The position numbers were made by a program, and so were the translations under genes. From the NCBI RefSeq assembly GCF_003325755.1, contig NZ_QORI02000004.1:186001-250000 (forward strand): a DNA stretch of 64,000 bases, read 5' to 3'. Below the pieces are notes generated by a model. That model searched no databases. It saw only the letters and a program-made list of their open reading frames with translations, and had not been told where the DNA came from. This stretch comes from Pseudomonas sp. SST3 (GTDB taxonomy: Bacteria; Pseudomonadota; Gammaproteobacteria; Pseudomonadales; Pseudomonadaceae). Position 1 is the first letter of the stretch. Every line of letters starts with the position of its first letter. Of this stretch, positions 10,412 through 22,993 are shown in pieces.

Positions 10412-10846
10412 TTAGAACAACCCGCCGAATCTGAAACCCGAACCGACCCACGCAAACGCCACGGCTGTCAGCGTGATGAGGACGATATGCACGCCCAGCT
10501 GCGGCAACCGCTGTGCATCCAGCTTCGGAATAATCGCCAGCCGCGCATGAACGCCGAGCACCGCCGTGAACGCCAGCAAGACCAGCTTGGCCTGAACCAG
10601 ATGGGCGATGGGCGAATCGCTGAACCACTGCGAATGCGGCAACCATTTACCCGCCAACCAGACGCCGGTAACGATCTGGAGTAGCAAAGCCGGAATGCCG
10701 GCCCGTTCGTAGAGCTGCTCGAATGCGCGCACCGGCTGCACATCGCGCCTTCGCAAGGCACCGGGCAGCACACTGAACAGCAGCACCAGATGACCGCCAA
10801 CCCAGACACTGGCGCCCAACAGGTGCAGGAATAATAAATGGCGCAT
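10412..10846 (-). CDS. CopD-like / DUF2269-type membrane protein
   Basis: A 144-residue protein with four predicted membrane segments (near 3-25, 50-68, 82-103 and 118-138). The first, LLFLHLLGASVWVGGHLVLL, has the histidines and the WVGGH motif of CopD and related heme- or copper-associated membrane domains. AGGAG lies before the ATG. It is divergent from radA. It could be a stand-alone CopD-type protein; no copA, copB or copC neighbour supports a copper role here. Confidence 0.75.
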   Translation of the reverse strand: MRHLLFLHLLGASVWVGGHLVLLFSVLPGALRRRDVQPVRAFEQLYERAGIPALLLQIVTGVWLAGKWLPHSQWFSDSPIAHLVQAKLVLLAFTAVLGVHARLAIIPKLDAQRLPQLGVHIVLITLTAVAFAWVGSGFRFGGLF

Positions 10847-10962
10847 GGGGCTGACTCCTGTTCGATTTGTTTACAGTCTGGCGGCTTGTGTAGCGCTTGT
10901 GGCTGATGTCGATCAAGCCAGCCGTTATCATGCGACTCCATTCGTCCAACGCGGAGTTCCCC

Positions 10963-12324
<1,362 letters not shown>

Positions 12325-12357
12325 GACGACAGGCTGCGTCGACGTGGCAAGCGCTTG

Positions 12358-12738
12358 TTAGCTTGCCTCGTCGCCCTCCCCTAGCGCCGCTAGTTCGCGC
12401 TCGAGCAAGGCTTCATCGCCCAGGTTGAGCTCGACCAGCCGTCGTAGGTGGCTGATGGAATCGACGTCGATATGCCGGCACACCAGACCGATCAGCCCAC
12501 CCTCTCGATGGGCCATTTCTACCGACATGCGTACCTCGGCGTCATCCGCGAGTCGTATCCGTGCTTCGAACGGCTGGGCGGGGTCGGCATCCCAGTCCGC
12601 CGGACGATGCACCAGCAAGCCCTTCAGCGACAGGTCATGCAATTCGACGGGCCAGTGACGTGCGCCCTGAGCCAGCTCGGTTTCGGCATCAAAGGCAAAG
12701 CGCTGGAAACGCCGGCGATCGCTGCTTGTGTCGTTCAT
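12358..12738 (-). CDS. PilZ-domain c-di-GMP receptor (PA4608-like)
   Basis: A 126-residue single-domain PilZ protein. The c-di-GMP motif RRRFQR lies near the N-terminus and the second motif, DLSLKG (D/NxSxxG), follows near residue 38. The ending [24 protein letters not shown] matches my recollection of PA4608, which sits beside radA in P. aeruginosa. ATG 12738 is chosen over the one at 12747 because GGGAG lies 8 bases before it. It probably acts as an effector of c-di-GMP; its partner is unknown. Confidence 0.88.
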   Translation of the reverse strand: MNDTSSDRRRFQRFAFDAETELAQGARHWPVELHDLSLKGLLVHRPADWDADPAQPFEARIRLADDAEVRMSVEMAHREGGLIGLVCRHIDVDSISHLRRLVELNLGDEALLERELAALGEGDEAS

Positions 12739-12800
12739 CAGAACCACTCCCGGGAAATTCTCGTTTTTTAACTATAGGTCAAGCGTTTGCCAGGCCATGG

Positions 12801-13268
12801 TCAGAGCCAGCGCCGTACGCGCCGCCGGTAGCTCCGGTACTCATCGCCGAACAATCGGGTCAACAAGTGCTCCTCGTGGCCGATCACCGTGCGCTGCATG
12901 CAGTAGATCAGTAAAGGCAGCAATAGCCAGGGCCAGAGACTGCCCAGCAATAGCCCGATACCGCAATAGACCAGCGTATCGGCAAGATAGATCGGGTTGC
13001 GTGAGAAGCGGAAAGGGCCGGTCTGCAGCAAACTGCTCGGCTTACCGTAAGGGTTGATAGTGGTGCGATGGCCAAACATCGCCAGCGCCGCCCAGAGCAT
13101 CAGCACAATGCCGACCGCAATCGAAACCCAGCCGGCATACTGCAACAGCTCGTGCGCTGGCAGGTCGAGAGGCATCCACTGCCCCAACCCCCAGGCGATA
13201 GCCACGAAGACCAGGTAGATCAGCGGCGGCGGCAGGATCACACCGGAAGATTTGGCAGACATTGGCAT
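12801..13268 (-). CDS. Isoprenylcysteine carboxyl methyltransferase-family membrane protein
   Basis: A 155-residue membrane protein with three to four hydrophobic helices. It has the ICMT/phospholipid methyltransferase-like signature GPFRFSRNPIYLADTLVYCGIGLLLGS and the C-terminal HEEHLLTRLFGDEYRSYRRRVRRW. The substrate is unknown; bacterial members are not known to modify prenylated proteins. It lies upstream of the PilZ gene on the same strand with about 60 bp between, so they could be co-transcribed. The exact ATG (13268 or 13262) is not settled. Confidence 0.85.
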   Translation of the reverse strand: MPMSAKSSGVILPPPLIYLVFVAIAWGLGQWMPLDLPAHELLQYAGWVSIAVGIVLMLWAALAMFGHRTTINPYGKPSSLLQTGPFRFSRNPIYLADTLVYCGIGLLLGSLWPWLLLPLLIYCMQRTVIGHEEHLLTRLFGDEYRSYRRRVRRWL

Positions 13269-13380
13269 GGTCCATAGGCGATTCGATTGAAGGCATCCTA
13301 CAGAAGCCCGGGACGATGCGTCTGCCCAGTCAACTGTCAGCAGTCAAACGGTCGATCGGCTGCGCAGCGCAGGGCGTCCG

Positions 13381-14019
13381 CTAGTGCTGGCCCGGCGACC
13401 ATCCATGAATCATGGCGTGTTTCATCAGGTCGGCGGGCCGGTCGATATCGAGCTTGCGGCGAATGCTCAGCCGATGGGTTTCGACCGTGCGCACGCTGAT
13501 TTGGAGCGCGCGCGCCATGGTCTTGTTGTTGTGACCTTGAGCCAGCATCAACAACACCTCTCGCTCACGTGGGGTCAGCTCACGCTCCTCGGCGCCGCGG
13601 CTGGCCAGCTTCTCGGCGATCCCTTCGCTGTAGTAGGTGCCGCCAGCGGCAATGGCCTCGATGGCGACGATGATTTCCCGCGACGGCGCGTCCTTGAGTA
13701 CATAACCGCGTGCGCCGACCCTCGCCGAGGTATTCACGTACTCCTGGTTGTCGTACATGCTCAGGATCAGTACGCGAATATCAGGAAACTCCTCACGCAG
13801 GGACTGGGTCAGCTCGAGCCCGTTGATGTCTTTCAGACCGATGTCCATCAGGACCACATCTGCCGGCACGCGGCGCAGCAGCTCGATCGCCTCGGCGCCA
13901 CCGCCGGCCTCGCCGACTACATCCAGTTCGGGTACGGCCATCAGCAGCGCGCGGATGCCGTCCCGAACCAAGGCATGGTCGTCGATCAGTACCACCTTGA
14001 TGCAAGTTTGCGGGTTCAT
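13381..14019 (-). CDS. NarL/LuxR-family response regulator
   Basis: A 212-residue response regulator. The receiver domain (about 8-125) has the acidic pair DDHALVRDG and the phosphorylation site in VLMDIGL. The LuxR helix-turn-helix (about 145-205) has the ELTPREREVLLMLAQGHNNKTMARAL and SVRTVETH motifs. It is the obvious partner of the histidine kinase encoded just upstream at 14222-15574, but a 172-bp palindromic element separates the two genes. The regulated genes cannot be told from the sequence. Confidence 0.92.
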   Translation of the reverse strand: MNPQTCIKVVLIDDHALVRDGIRALLMAVPELDVVGEAGGGAEAIELLRRVPADVVLMDIGLKDINGLELTQSLREEFPDIRVLILSMYDNQEYVNTSARVGARGYVLKDAPSREIIVAIEAIAAGGTYYSEGIAEKLASRGAEERELTPREREVLLMLAQGHNNKTMARALQISVRTVETHRLSIRRKLDIDRPADLMKHAMIHGWSPGQH

Positions 14020-14048
14020 TGAGCGAGCCTCTTATTATTGGAGATCCA

Positions 14049-14220
14049 TAGGGTCAGTTGCCGTTTCGCCGCGGCCGCGACGGAGCCGGTTTTCGCGCGA
14101 GACAAGGCACGAGTCGCGCAGTTTGGTCACTCCAAATAAGCGACGAGAAACGCAATATCGCGCGAAAACGGCCCGTCCCTCCGGGTTGCGCGGCTCGCAG
14201 CGAAACGGCAACAGACCCTA
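14049..14220. repeat. 172-bp MITE-like palindromic element
   Basis: The two ends are near-perfect inverted repeats: TAGGGTCAGTTGCCGTTTCG at 14049 and its counterpart CGAAACGGCAACAGACCCTA at 14201-14220. Inner arms also pair (CGGTTTTCGCGCGA against TCGCGCGAAAACGG), so the whole element could fold into one long hairpin. It has no coding capacity. It begins one base after the kinase stop codon and ends 30 bp before the regulator ATG. Confidence 0.75.
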
Positions 14221-14221
14221 G

Positions 14222-15574
14222 TCATCCGGCCCGTGCCGGCAAGGTAACGTCCAGTTCGGTTCCGCCGGCAGCCGAAAGCAGACTGAAACGCCCGCCGAAG
14301 TGCTCTACCCGCTCACGGATATTGCGCAAACCGATACCGCCGCCCCCGATGTTGTCGAGCTGTCGCGGGTTGAAGCCGACGCCGTCATCGCGGACCCGCA
14401 GACGCACCGATGCATCGTCACCCTCCAGGCTGATGCGAACCGACCGTGCCGCCGCGTGACGTTCGATGTTGGTCAGCGCTTCTTGCAGAACCCTGAACAG
14501 CGCAACGGCCACCGAATCCTCCGGGTCGCCGCCGCTAAGGTCATTGCTGTATAGCATCTTCAGTCCGCTTCGCTGTTCGAACTCGGCCACAAGCTGGCCA
14601 ACTGCCGCCGACAACCCCAGAGTGTCGAGCAGCGACGGATGCAGATCATGGGAGATCCGTCGTACCTCGCCAATCGCTCCGGCAAGCCGCTCGGTTCCGA
14701 GATCCAGGGTTTCCAGCGCCTTGGGATTTCCGCTGACGAGCTGATGGCTGGCCAGCTCGAACTGAAACTTGATCGACACCAGCAGCTGACTGATGCCGTC
14801 ATGCAGCTCCCGGGACACCCGCGAGCGCTCCTCTTCCTGCAAGCTGACGATACGCTGGGTCAACGCCTGCAGTTTGCGATCCGCCAGTCGGCGCTCGCTG
14901 ACGTTCAGTGTCAGACCACTGGCGAAGACCAGCAGCACCGCGACCAGGGCCACGCCGGTGATCGCCAGCATGGTGGTGTGGATACCGCCGGATACCTCTT
15001 CGTGGACCTTCAGAATCGCCTGATCGACATCCTCCAGATAGAGCCCGGTGCCGAGCATCCAGCCCCAGCGGTCGAGCATTACCACATACGCGAGTTTCGC
15101 CGCGAATTGCCCAGAAGAAGGTTTCTGCCAGGTGTAGCGCTGAAAGCCCTGGCCGCTTCTTGCGCTCTGCATCAAAGCCTGGATCACGGGCAACCCGTTC
15201 GGGTCGGTCATGTCCCACAAATTCTGCCCCACCAGCTCGGGCTGCCGCGGGTGCATCAGGTTGCGTCCGTTCTGGTCGTACACAAAGAAGTAGCCATCGC
15301 TGCCAAAGCTGAATCGGCTCAATGCCGCGAGGACCTTCTGCTTGGTCTCTTCGTCGTCCAGACCGCTGTCATAAAGCGGCGCGATGATGCTGGTGGCCAT
15401 CTCCACGTAGTGCTTCAGCTCAGCCTGCTTGCTCGCCAGGATACTGGCCTCGATCAACTGCGCCTGCTGCTCGCCCAGCCGCTGGTTCTGCACGATGACC
15501 AACGCGCAGACAACCGCCACGGCCAACAGCAATGGCAGGATACTCAGTGCGGCGATTTTATGTCTGAGCTGCAT
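14222..15574 (-). CDS. Cache-domain sensor histidine kinase (HisKA_3 type)
   Basis: A 450-residue membrane kinase. A first hydrophobic helix (about 8-28) is followed by a periplasmic single-Cache sensor domain (about 30-190, with GYFFVYDQNGRNLMHP and WGWMLGTGLYL), a second membrane helix (about 200-222), the HisKA_3 phospho-acceptor ELHDGISQLLVSI, and an HATPase domain (RVRDDGVGFNPRQ, GGGIGLRNIRERVEHFGG). The ATG at 15574 has AGAGG upstream; an upstream in-frame ATG at 15601 is less likely. The Cache domain suggests a small-molecule signal such as a carboxylate (inference). It pairs with the regulator at 13381. Confidence 0.9.
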   Translation of the reverse strand: MQLRHKIAALSILPLLLAVAVVCALVIVQNQRLGEQQAQLIEASILASKQAELKHYVEMATSIIAPLYDSGLDDEETKQKVLAALSRFSFGSDGYFFVYDQNGRNLMHPRQPELVGQNLWDMTDPNGLPVIQALMQSARSGQGFQRYTWQKPSSGQFAAKLAYVVMLDRWGWMLGTGLYLEDVDQAILKVHEEVSGGIHTTMLAITGVALVAVLLVFASGLTLNVSERRLADRKLQALTQRIVSLQEEERSRVSRELHDGISQLLVSIKFQFELASHQLVSGNPKALETLDLGTERLAGAIGEVRRISHDLHPSLLDTLGLSAAVGQLVAEFEQRSGLKMLYSNDLSGGDPEDSVAVALFRVLQEALTNIERHAAARSVRISLEGDDASVRLRVRDDGVGFNPRQLDNIGGGGIGLRNIRERVEHFGGRFSLLSAAGGTELDVTLPARAG

Positions 15575-15623
15575 CGAGCCTCTTCGGGACGAAATGTCCA
15601 CTAACCGGGCGTTGCAAAATTAA

Positions 15624-15655
15624 CCCAGGCGACTTGGCTGATTATCTAGCCTGGG
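15624..15655. other. Intergenic hairpin CCCAGGC/GCCTGGG
   Basis: An inverted repeat with arms CCCAGGC and GCCTGGG lies between the kinase start and the glyA terminator. An A-rich stretch follows on the plus strand. It could be a second terminator arm or a leader structure of the kinase transcript; nothing decides this. Confidence 0.35.
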
Positions 15656-15665
15656 CAAAAACGAA

Positions 15666-15689
15666 AAAGCCCGGCATTGGCCGGGCTTT
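15666..15689 (-). terminator. Rho-independent terminator after glyA
   Basis: A strong hairpin AAAGCCCGGC-ATTG-GCCGGGCTTT lies 19 bp past the glyA stop codon. On the minus strand it is followed by a T-rich run, so it ends the glyA transcript before the kinase gene. Confidence 0.85.
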
Positions 15690-15707
15690 CGCTGCTGCTA
15701 GGCAATA

Positions 15708-16961
15708 TTACTTCCCGTAAACCGGGAACTTGGCGCAGACGGCTTCGACCTTGGCGCGCACCGCCTCGACCACCGACTCATCGCCCATCTTGTCGAGGAT
15801 GTCGCATATCCAGCCCGCCAGGTCGCGGCACTCGGTCTCGCCGAAACCGCGGGTAGTGACGGCCGGGGTGCCGATACGCAGACCGGAGGTGACAAACGGG
15901 GAGCGCGGATCGTTCGGCACGCTGTTCTTGTTCACGGTGATGTGCGCATTGCCCAAGGCCGCGTCGGCATCTTTGCCGGTGATGTCCTGCTTGATCAGGC
16001 TGAGCAGGAACAGGTGGTTCTGCGTGCCACCGGATACCACGTCAAAGCCGCGCTGAATGAACACGTCGGCCATGGCCTGAGCGTTCTTCACCACTTGCTG
16101 CTGGTAGGCCTTGAATTCAGGCTGCAGCGCTTCCTTGAAGCACACCGCCTTGGCCGCGATGACATGCTCCAGCGGGCCACCCTGGGCACCGGGGAATACA
16201 GCCGAGTTCAGCTTCTTCTCGATGTCGGCGTTGGCGCGCGCCAGGATCAGGCCGCCGCGCGGGCCGCGCAGGGTCTTGTGGGTGGTGGTGGTAACGACGT
16301 CGGCGAACGGTACCGGGTTCGGGTAAACGCCAGCAGCAACCAGACCGGCGACGTGCGCCATGTCGACGAAGAGATACGCACCGACCTTGTCGGCGATCTC
16401 GCGGAAGCGGGCAAAGTCCAGCACCTGCGAATAGGCGGAGAAGCCGGCGACGATCATCTTCGGCTTGTGCTCGACGGCCAGGCGCTCGACTTCGTCGTAG
16501 TCGATCAGGCCTTGATCGTTGATGCCGTACTGCACGGCGTTGTACAGCTTGCCGGAGGACGACACGGAAGCGCCGTGGGTCAGGTGGCCGCCGTGGGCCA
16601 GGCTCATGCCGAGGATGGTGTCACCGGCACTGAGCAGGGCGAGGTAAACCGCGGCGTTGGCCTGGGAGCCGGCATGCGGCTGAACGTTGGCGTAATCGGC
16701 ACCGAACAGTTCCTTGGCGCGATCGATGGCCAGCTGCTCGACCACGTCGACATGCTCGCAGCCGCCGTAGTAACGCTTGCCCGGGTAGCCTTCAGCGTAC
16801 TTGTTGGTGAGTACCGAACCCTGGGCTTCCATTACCGCCGGACTGGTGTAGTTCTCCGAGGCGATCAACTCGATGTGGTCTTCCTGACGCTTGGCTTCCT
16901 GCTCCATGGCAGCGAAGAGATCGGCGTCGAAACGGGCGAGGGTCAAATCACGGCTGAACAT
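15708..16961 (-). CDS. glyA: Serine hydroxymethyltransferase (housekeeping copy)
   Basis: PLP enzyme that interconverts serine plus tetrahydrofolate with glycine plus methylene-THF. The 417-residue length is standard. Conserved parts are [20 protein letters not shown], the [14 protein letters not shown] region with the PLP-binding lysine, and NGSVP-type [13 protein letters not shown]. The ATG at 16961 is set by the family N-terminus [12 protein letters not shown]; the longer open frame to 17102 is not coding. It has its own terminator and stands apart from the betaine genes, unlike the second copy at 26336. It occupies the place of P. aeruginosa glyA3 (PA4602). Confidence 0.96.
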   Translation of the reverse strand: MFSRDLTLARFDADLFAAMEQEAKRQEDHIELIASENYTSPAVMEAQGSVLTNKYAEGYPGKRYYGGCEHVDVVEQLAIDRAKELFGADYANVQPHAGSQANAAVYLALLSAGDTILGMSLAHGGHLTHGASVSSSGKLYNAVQYGINDQGLIDYDEVERLAVEHKPKMIVAGFSAYSQVLDFARFREIADKVGAYLFVDMAHVAGLVAAGVYPNPVPFADVVTTTTHKTLRGPRGGLILARANADIEKKLNSAVFPGAQGGPLEHVIAAKAVCFKEALQPEFKAYQQQVVKNAQAMADVFIQRGFDVVSGGTQNHLFLLSLIKQDITGKDADAALGNAHITVNKNSVPNDPRSPFVTSGLRIGTPAVTTRGFGETECRDLAGWICDILDKMGDESVVEAVRAKVEAVCAKFPVYGK

Positions 16962-17135
16962 GGTTGGCAGTCCCCTGAGAATCAGCTGGCGGTAAAAAAA
17001 GAGAGGCGCGGATTCTACCTCATCCGCCCGAGTGCGGGTATGAGACGTGGTCATGTGCAACATGAACGCAAGCTGCAAGCGAATCGGCGCGAGGCTTGTC
17101 ACCTAAGATAGCGACGGTTCTGCCTAGCCTGCGCC

Positions 17136-20004
17136 TTAGCGCAGGCGGTTCGACACTGCCTCTTCCAATTGATCCGCCGGCACCGGGCGGCCGAGATAGA
17201 ACCCCTGCACCTCATCGCAGCCATGCGCCTGAAGAAAATCCAGCTGCGCCTGGGTTTCCACGCCCTCGGCAATCACTGACAGCCGGAGGCTGTGCGCCAT
17301 GGCGATGATCGCCTGGGCGATCTGCGCGTCCCGTTCGCCCGCAGGCAAACCATCGACAAAGCTGCGATCGATCTTCAGCACATCAATGGGGAACTGCTTG
17401 AGGTAGTTCAGCGAAGAGTAGCCTGTGCCGAAGTCGTCAATGGCGATCGAAGGTCGAGCCGCTTCAGCGACTCGAGAATACGCATCGCCTCGCCGACATC
17501 CTGCATCAGGATGCTTTCGGTCAGCTCCAACTCGAGACAACCGGGCGCGATGCCGCTGGTCTGCAAGATAGCCGCAATGCGCTGACCGAGCCGGCCAGCG
17601 GCGAATTGCCGGGCGGAGAGATTCACCGAGACTTTCGGCACAAACGGCCCTTGCGCCTGCCAATGAGCCATTTGTCGGCAGGCCTCGCCTAGCGCCCAGT
17701 CACCGACTTCGACCACCAGCCCCAGCTCTTCCAATGCTGGGATGAAATCGCCCGGCGGAACCAGGCCACGACTCGGATGCTGCCAACGCAGCAGCGCTTC
17801 GACACCCGTCAATGTTCGACCATCGGCGAGAAACTGCGGCTGGTAATGCAGCACGAACTGCTGCTGCTCGAGAGCATGGCGCAGGTCGTTTTCCAGCTCC
17901 AGGCGCTCCAGTGCACTGGCGTTCATTTCAGCCTGGTAGAACTGGAAATTGTTCTTGCCGCGCTCCTTGGCGTGATACATCGCCGTATCTGCGTTTTTCA
18001 TCAGCTGGCTGAGGTCATCCCCGTCCTGAGGGCTGAGGGCGATACCAATGCTGGCGGTGACGAAGAACTCACGACCTGACAACACGAATGGCTCGCTCAG
18101 GCTCGCTAGGATGCGTTCAGCGACGTGAATTGCGCGGGTCAGGGCCTCGTCGCGGTCACCGCTGGGGTGCAAGAGAAAGGTGAACTCATCACCGCCCATG
18201 CGCGCCACCGTATCGTCCTCATCGACGCATGAGGCCAGCCGCATGGCGACATCTTTGAGCATTCGATCACCTGCCGCATGGCCGAGCGAATCGTTGATCG
18301 GCTTGAAGCGATCCAGATCGAGAAACATCAGCACTACCCAGCTTCCGCGTCGTGCGGCCAGCTGCAGACTGTTGTGCAGACGGTCCTGAAACAGCGTCCG
18401 GTTCGGTAGCTGGGTCAGGCTGTCGTAGTAGGCCAGCCGATGAATGCGTTTCTCGCTGGCTTTGCGCTCGCTCATATCACTGAAGAAGCAGACGTAGCTG
18501 ACCAGGTCACCGTCGGCGTCGCGCACTGCGGTAATACCAATCCAGCACGGGAAAGCTTCTCCATCTTTGCGCTTGAGCCAGAGTTCACCTTCCCATTTGC
18601 CAACCTCGAGGATCTGGTTTCGCACGAACGACATCTGGTTGGCTTGCTGGCGATCCGCACTGAGCGTGGTCGGCTGTTCGCCCACTATCTCGGCGCTCGC
18701 GTACCCGGTGATGCGCTCGAACGCATCGTTGACCTGGACGATGTTGCCGTCCGGATCGGTGACCACGATGGCAGCCGTGGAATGGTCGAACACCGTCGCC
18801 GCGCGGCGCAGCTCTTTTTCCGCCTGGCGCTGGTTGCTAATGTCGCGACCGATGCACAAGGCGCCTCCGAAACGGTTGTTCTCGTTCCAGATCAGCGTGA
18901 TGCGCAACTCGATTGCCACTGGCCGACCGTCCGCAGCAACGCAGTCAAAGTACAGCGTCTCGCCTTGCAGGCGCTGTCCAAGTTCCGTGAGCGCTGCCAG
19001 ATTGAACGAGGCCTTGCGTACCCTGCGCATCAAATCGTAGAAGCGCGCGGCCTGGCGTGGTTTCGTCACGACCCGATCGAGTCCGTGGCGCATCGTCCAC
19101 TCCGGACTGTAACCGAACACGGTCTGCACTGACGGGCTGACATAGTCGATGTGAACCGAGCTGTCCGTGGTGAAGATGACATCCTGCAGACTGCGGCCAG
19201 CATTCGATAGCGCCGCTCACTTTCACGCAGCGAGTGGCTGTGTTCGATATTCGCAGTGACGTCACGGGCCACGCCGATCAGCCGCCATACTCGCCCATGA
19301 TCGTCGCGCGACAGCACCTGCTCGCGAATGCTGAACCAACGCCAACTGCCATCCCGGTGGCGCCAGCGCAGCAGCGACTCCTGGCCCACCCCCTCGCGCA
19401 TCGATTTGCGCAGTGACAGCAGGCGCCAGATATATTCCTGCTCGTCGGGGTGGCTGATGCGTGCCCAGAAAGCGTTGCCGTCCTCCCCGCGCTCCTCTTC
19501 GCTGTAGCCCAGCCGGGAGGCGAGATTGCTGTTGCTGAAAACCAGACTGCCGCTCTGGATATCCTGAACGTACAGCGTGTCGGGCACCGCTCTCAGCACC
19601 TCGGACCAGAAGCGCTCGCGCTCTTCCAGCGCAGTCTGCGTCAGGTGTTCGCGTGTGATGTCACGCATGACCCAGACGAAGCCCGAGGGCTGCACCTCAT
19701 TTTTCAGACGCAACGCTCGGCGGGTCACAGCATAGAGGTGTCGCTCGCCATCCTGCAGCAGACTCACCGGGTCAAGGACGATATCGGCCTCGGCGTTACT
19801 GGCGTCGAACGCTTGCCGCCCCAGCGATGGCAATAATCGTTGCAGGGAATACCGAGACAAATCGCGCTGGCTCAAGTCGAACATCGCCGCGGCAGAACTG
19901 TTTATGTACTGGAGCCGACCGGAAAAACCAGTAATGAGGATACGCTCCTCAACGGCATCCAGCGCCGTAGCCGAATAGCGCCATGCCTGCCAATGCGGCT
20001 CCAA
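17136..20004 (-). pseudogene. PAS-GGDEF-EAL protein gene with two frameshifts (MorA-like position)
   Basis: Together the frames encode a cyclic-di-GMP protein of about 955 residues: four PAS/PAC regions, a GGDEF domain (RMGGDEFTFLL, intact) and an EAL domain (GVEALLRWQHP, intact; then IDDFGTGYSSLNYLKQFPIDVLKID). The reading frame breaks near 19190-19196, where LQDVIFTTDSSVHIDYVSPSV continues in another frame, and near 17450, where AMRILESLKRL moves to SIAIDDFGTG. Each break fits loss of one base. The 5' end is also unclear: the first candidate start is TTG at 20004 with no good ribosome site. Its place between glyA and ettA is that of morA in P. aeruginosa, but it is shorter. Pseudogene or sequencing errors. 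Confidence 0.7.
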
Positions 20005-20324
20005 ACGTCGCGGCAGCAGAAACCGAGCAACTGCCTTGGTGAGGGAGTGGCCAAACCTGGCGATCGCCCGGGCGATGCGTGCATAGCTGGTGCGGATCGG
20101 TGTCGGCCAAAACGGATCGGACCCTAGTACTGAGCGATAGCCTTGTAGCTGACGCGTGGTAGCGCAAAGAATGCCTCGTCGTAAGGCAAAATGCCATCAC
20201 ACCAAAACCATTCCCCTGGTTTGCCCTGCCTGTTTCATTCCGGTAGCTTTGCCCAATTGTTTTGACCCGTCCAACGCGACGGGTTTCGTCCTTTCCTTTT
20301 TCTTTGTCGCGGGCATTCGTCTCC
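20005..20324. other. Divergent intergenic region before ettA
   Basis: These 320 bp lie between the doubtful 5' end of the minus-strand PAS-GGDEF-EAL gene and the ettA ATG. The minus-strand frame stays open from 20004 back to about 20190 without ATG or GTG, so part of it may be coding if the start is unusual or another frameshift exists. Otherwise I see only presumed promoters. Confidence 0.4.
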
Positions 20325-21992
<1,668 letters not shown>

Positions 21993-22035
21993 CGGAGCCG
22001 AAAACGGCACCGCAAGCGCCGTCAGGTCACCGACG

Positions 22036-22058
22036 AACCCCGCCCATAAGGCGGGGTT
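22036..22058 (+). terminator. Rho-independent terminator after ettA
   Basis: Hairpin AACCCCGCC-CATAA-GGCGGGGTT followed by TCGTTTT, 44 bp past the ettA stop codon. Confidence 0.85.
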
Positions 22059-22215
22059 TCGTTTTCAAGGGCGTTCGTTTCGTCGGCTGGTACGCTTGTT
22101 GATCGTTCAGCCTGGAGGCGCGTCCCGGCAATCGGACATAAAGCGTAACGCCTGTGCTAAACCGGCGACACGGGCAGTTTTCTTTACTAACAAGGGTGAC
22201 CATCCAGGAATGCGG

Positions 22216-22737
22216 CTAGCGCTGCTCGGGTCCTGCTGAGTCTCTTCCCGGTGCCAGGGCCTGAACGATCTGCTCGACGATCTCGTCCGGCGTGTTGCGA
22301 ATATCAACGATCAGCGCCTCATCCTCCGTTGGCGGCTCGAGGTTGGCCAGTTGATCGCCCAGCAGCGAAGACGCGAAGAAATGTCCACGACGGTTGCCAA
22401 CGCGCTCGGCCAACACCTCACGGGGGCCATGCAGAAAGACCAGCCTCACGTTCCGGATGCCACCACGCAGCAATTCGCGATATCGCCGCTTGAGCGCCGA
22501 GCAGGCGAACACATGATTCCCGCCCTGACGCGCCTGTTCGACAATTGCTTCATGCATCGCCTGAAGCCAGGGCTCACGATCTGCATCGTCGAGCGCGACC
22601 CCGGCAGCCATCTTCGCCTTGTTGGCGGGTCCGTGATACTCATCGGCATCCGAAAACCCGCACCCCATGCGGCTGGCCAGCAGCTCGCCAATTGTCGTTT
22701 TGCCACTTCCGGACACGCCCATGATGACGACGATCAC
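22216..22737 (-). CDS. gntK: Gluconokinase
   Basis: Phosphorylates gluconate to 6-phosphogluconate with ATP. The 173-residue protein has the P-loop GVSGSGKTT near the N-terminus, DADEYHGPANKAKMAAGVALDD, CSALKRRYRE and FLHGPREVL, all typical of GntK. GTG 22737 is preferred because GAAGAGG lies 5 bases before it; GTG 22743 and ATG 22722 are alternatives. It is downstream of gbcA in the same direction with 256 bp between and no functional link. No gluconate transporter or GntR regulator is in the window. Confidence 0.92.
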   Translation of the reverse strand: MIVVIMGVSGSGKTTIGELLASRMGCGFSDADEYHGPANKAKMAAGVALDDADREPWLQAMHEAIVEQARQGGNHVFACSALKRRYRELLRGGIRNVRLVFLHGPREVLAERVGNRRGHFFASSLLGDQLANLEPPTEDEALIVDIRNTPDEIVEQIVQALAPGRDSAGPEQR

Positions 22738-22947
22738 TTGCACCTCTTCGTTGCAGCCATTCGGGGTCGGGGGATGACGCGCGTTCGAACACCCGCGCGA
22801 CCATCTGGCGCGGATGACCCGCACTTCCCACTTCGGTCATGTGGATGTATCGAAGTTCCTCGTCCGAGGTTTCACAACGTGTCGCGGCGCTGGATCCGAG
22901 CGGCATCGACAGGCACTCGATGACGCTCTCATGCGGTTCAGCAAGAG

Positions 22948-22978
22948 GCGACGCACCCACGTCTGATGCGGGTGCGCC
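22948..22978 (-). terminator. Possible terminator hairpin after gbcA
   Basis: GCGACGCACCC and GGGTGCGC can pair just beyond the gbcA stop codon (22994). There is no strong T run on the minus strand, so it may be a stem-loop without full terminator activity. Confidence 0.4.
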
Positions 22979-22993
22979 GAATGCCTCATCGGA

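Noticed and set aside
15942..17111. Long plus-strand open frame (389 residues) opposite glyA
   Set aside because: It is a shadow of the high-GC glyA gene: codon bias belongs to the minus strand and no family is recognised.
17136..20004. Two or three separate genes (EAL protein, GGDEF protein, PAS protein)
   Set aside because: The pieces join into one continuous domain series across both breaks, so a single frameshifted gene is more likely.
22640..22960. 106-residue open frame between gbcA and gntK
   Set aside because: It runs into gntK in another frame and shows no family features; it is better read as intergenic DNA plus a shadow.
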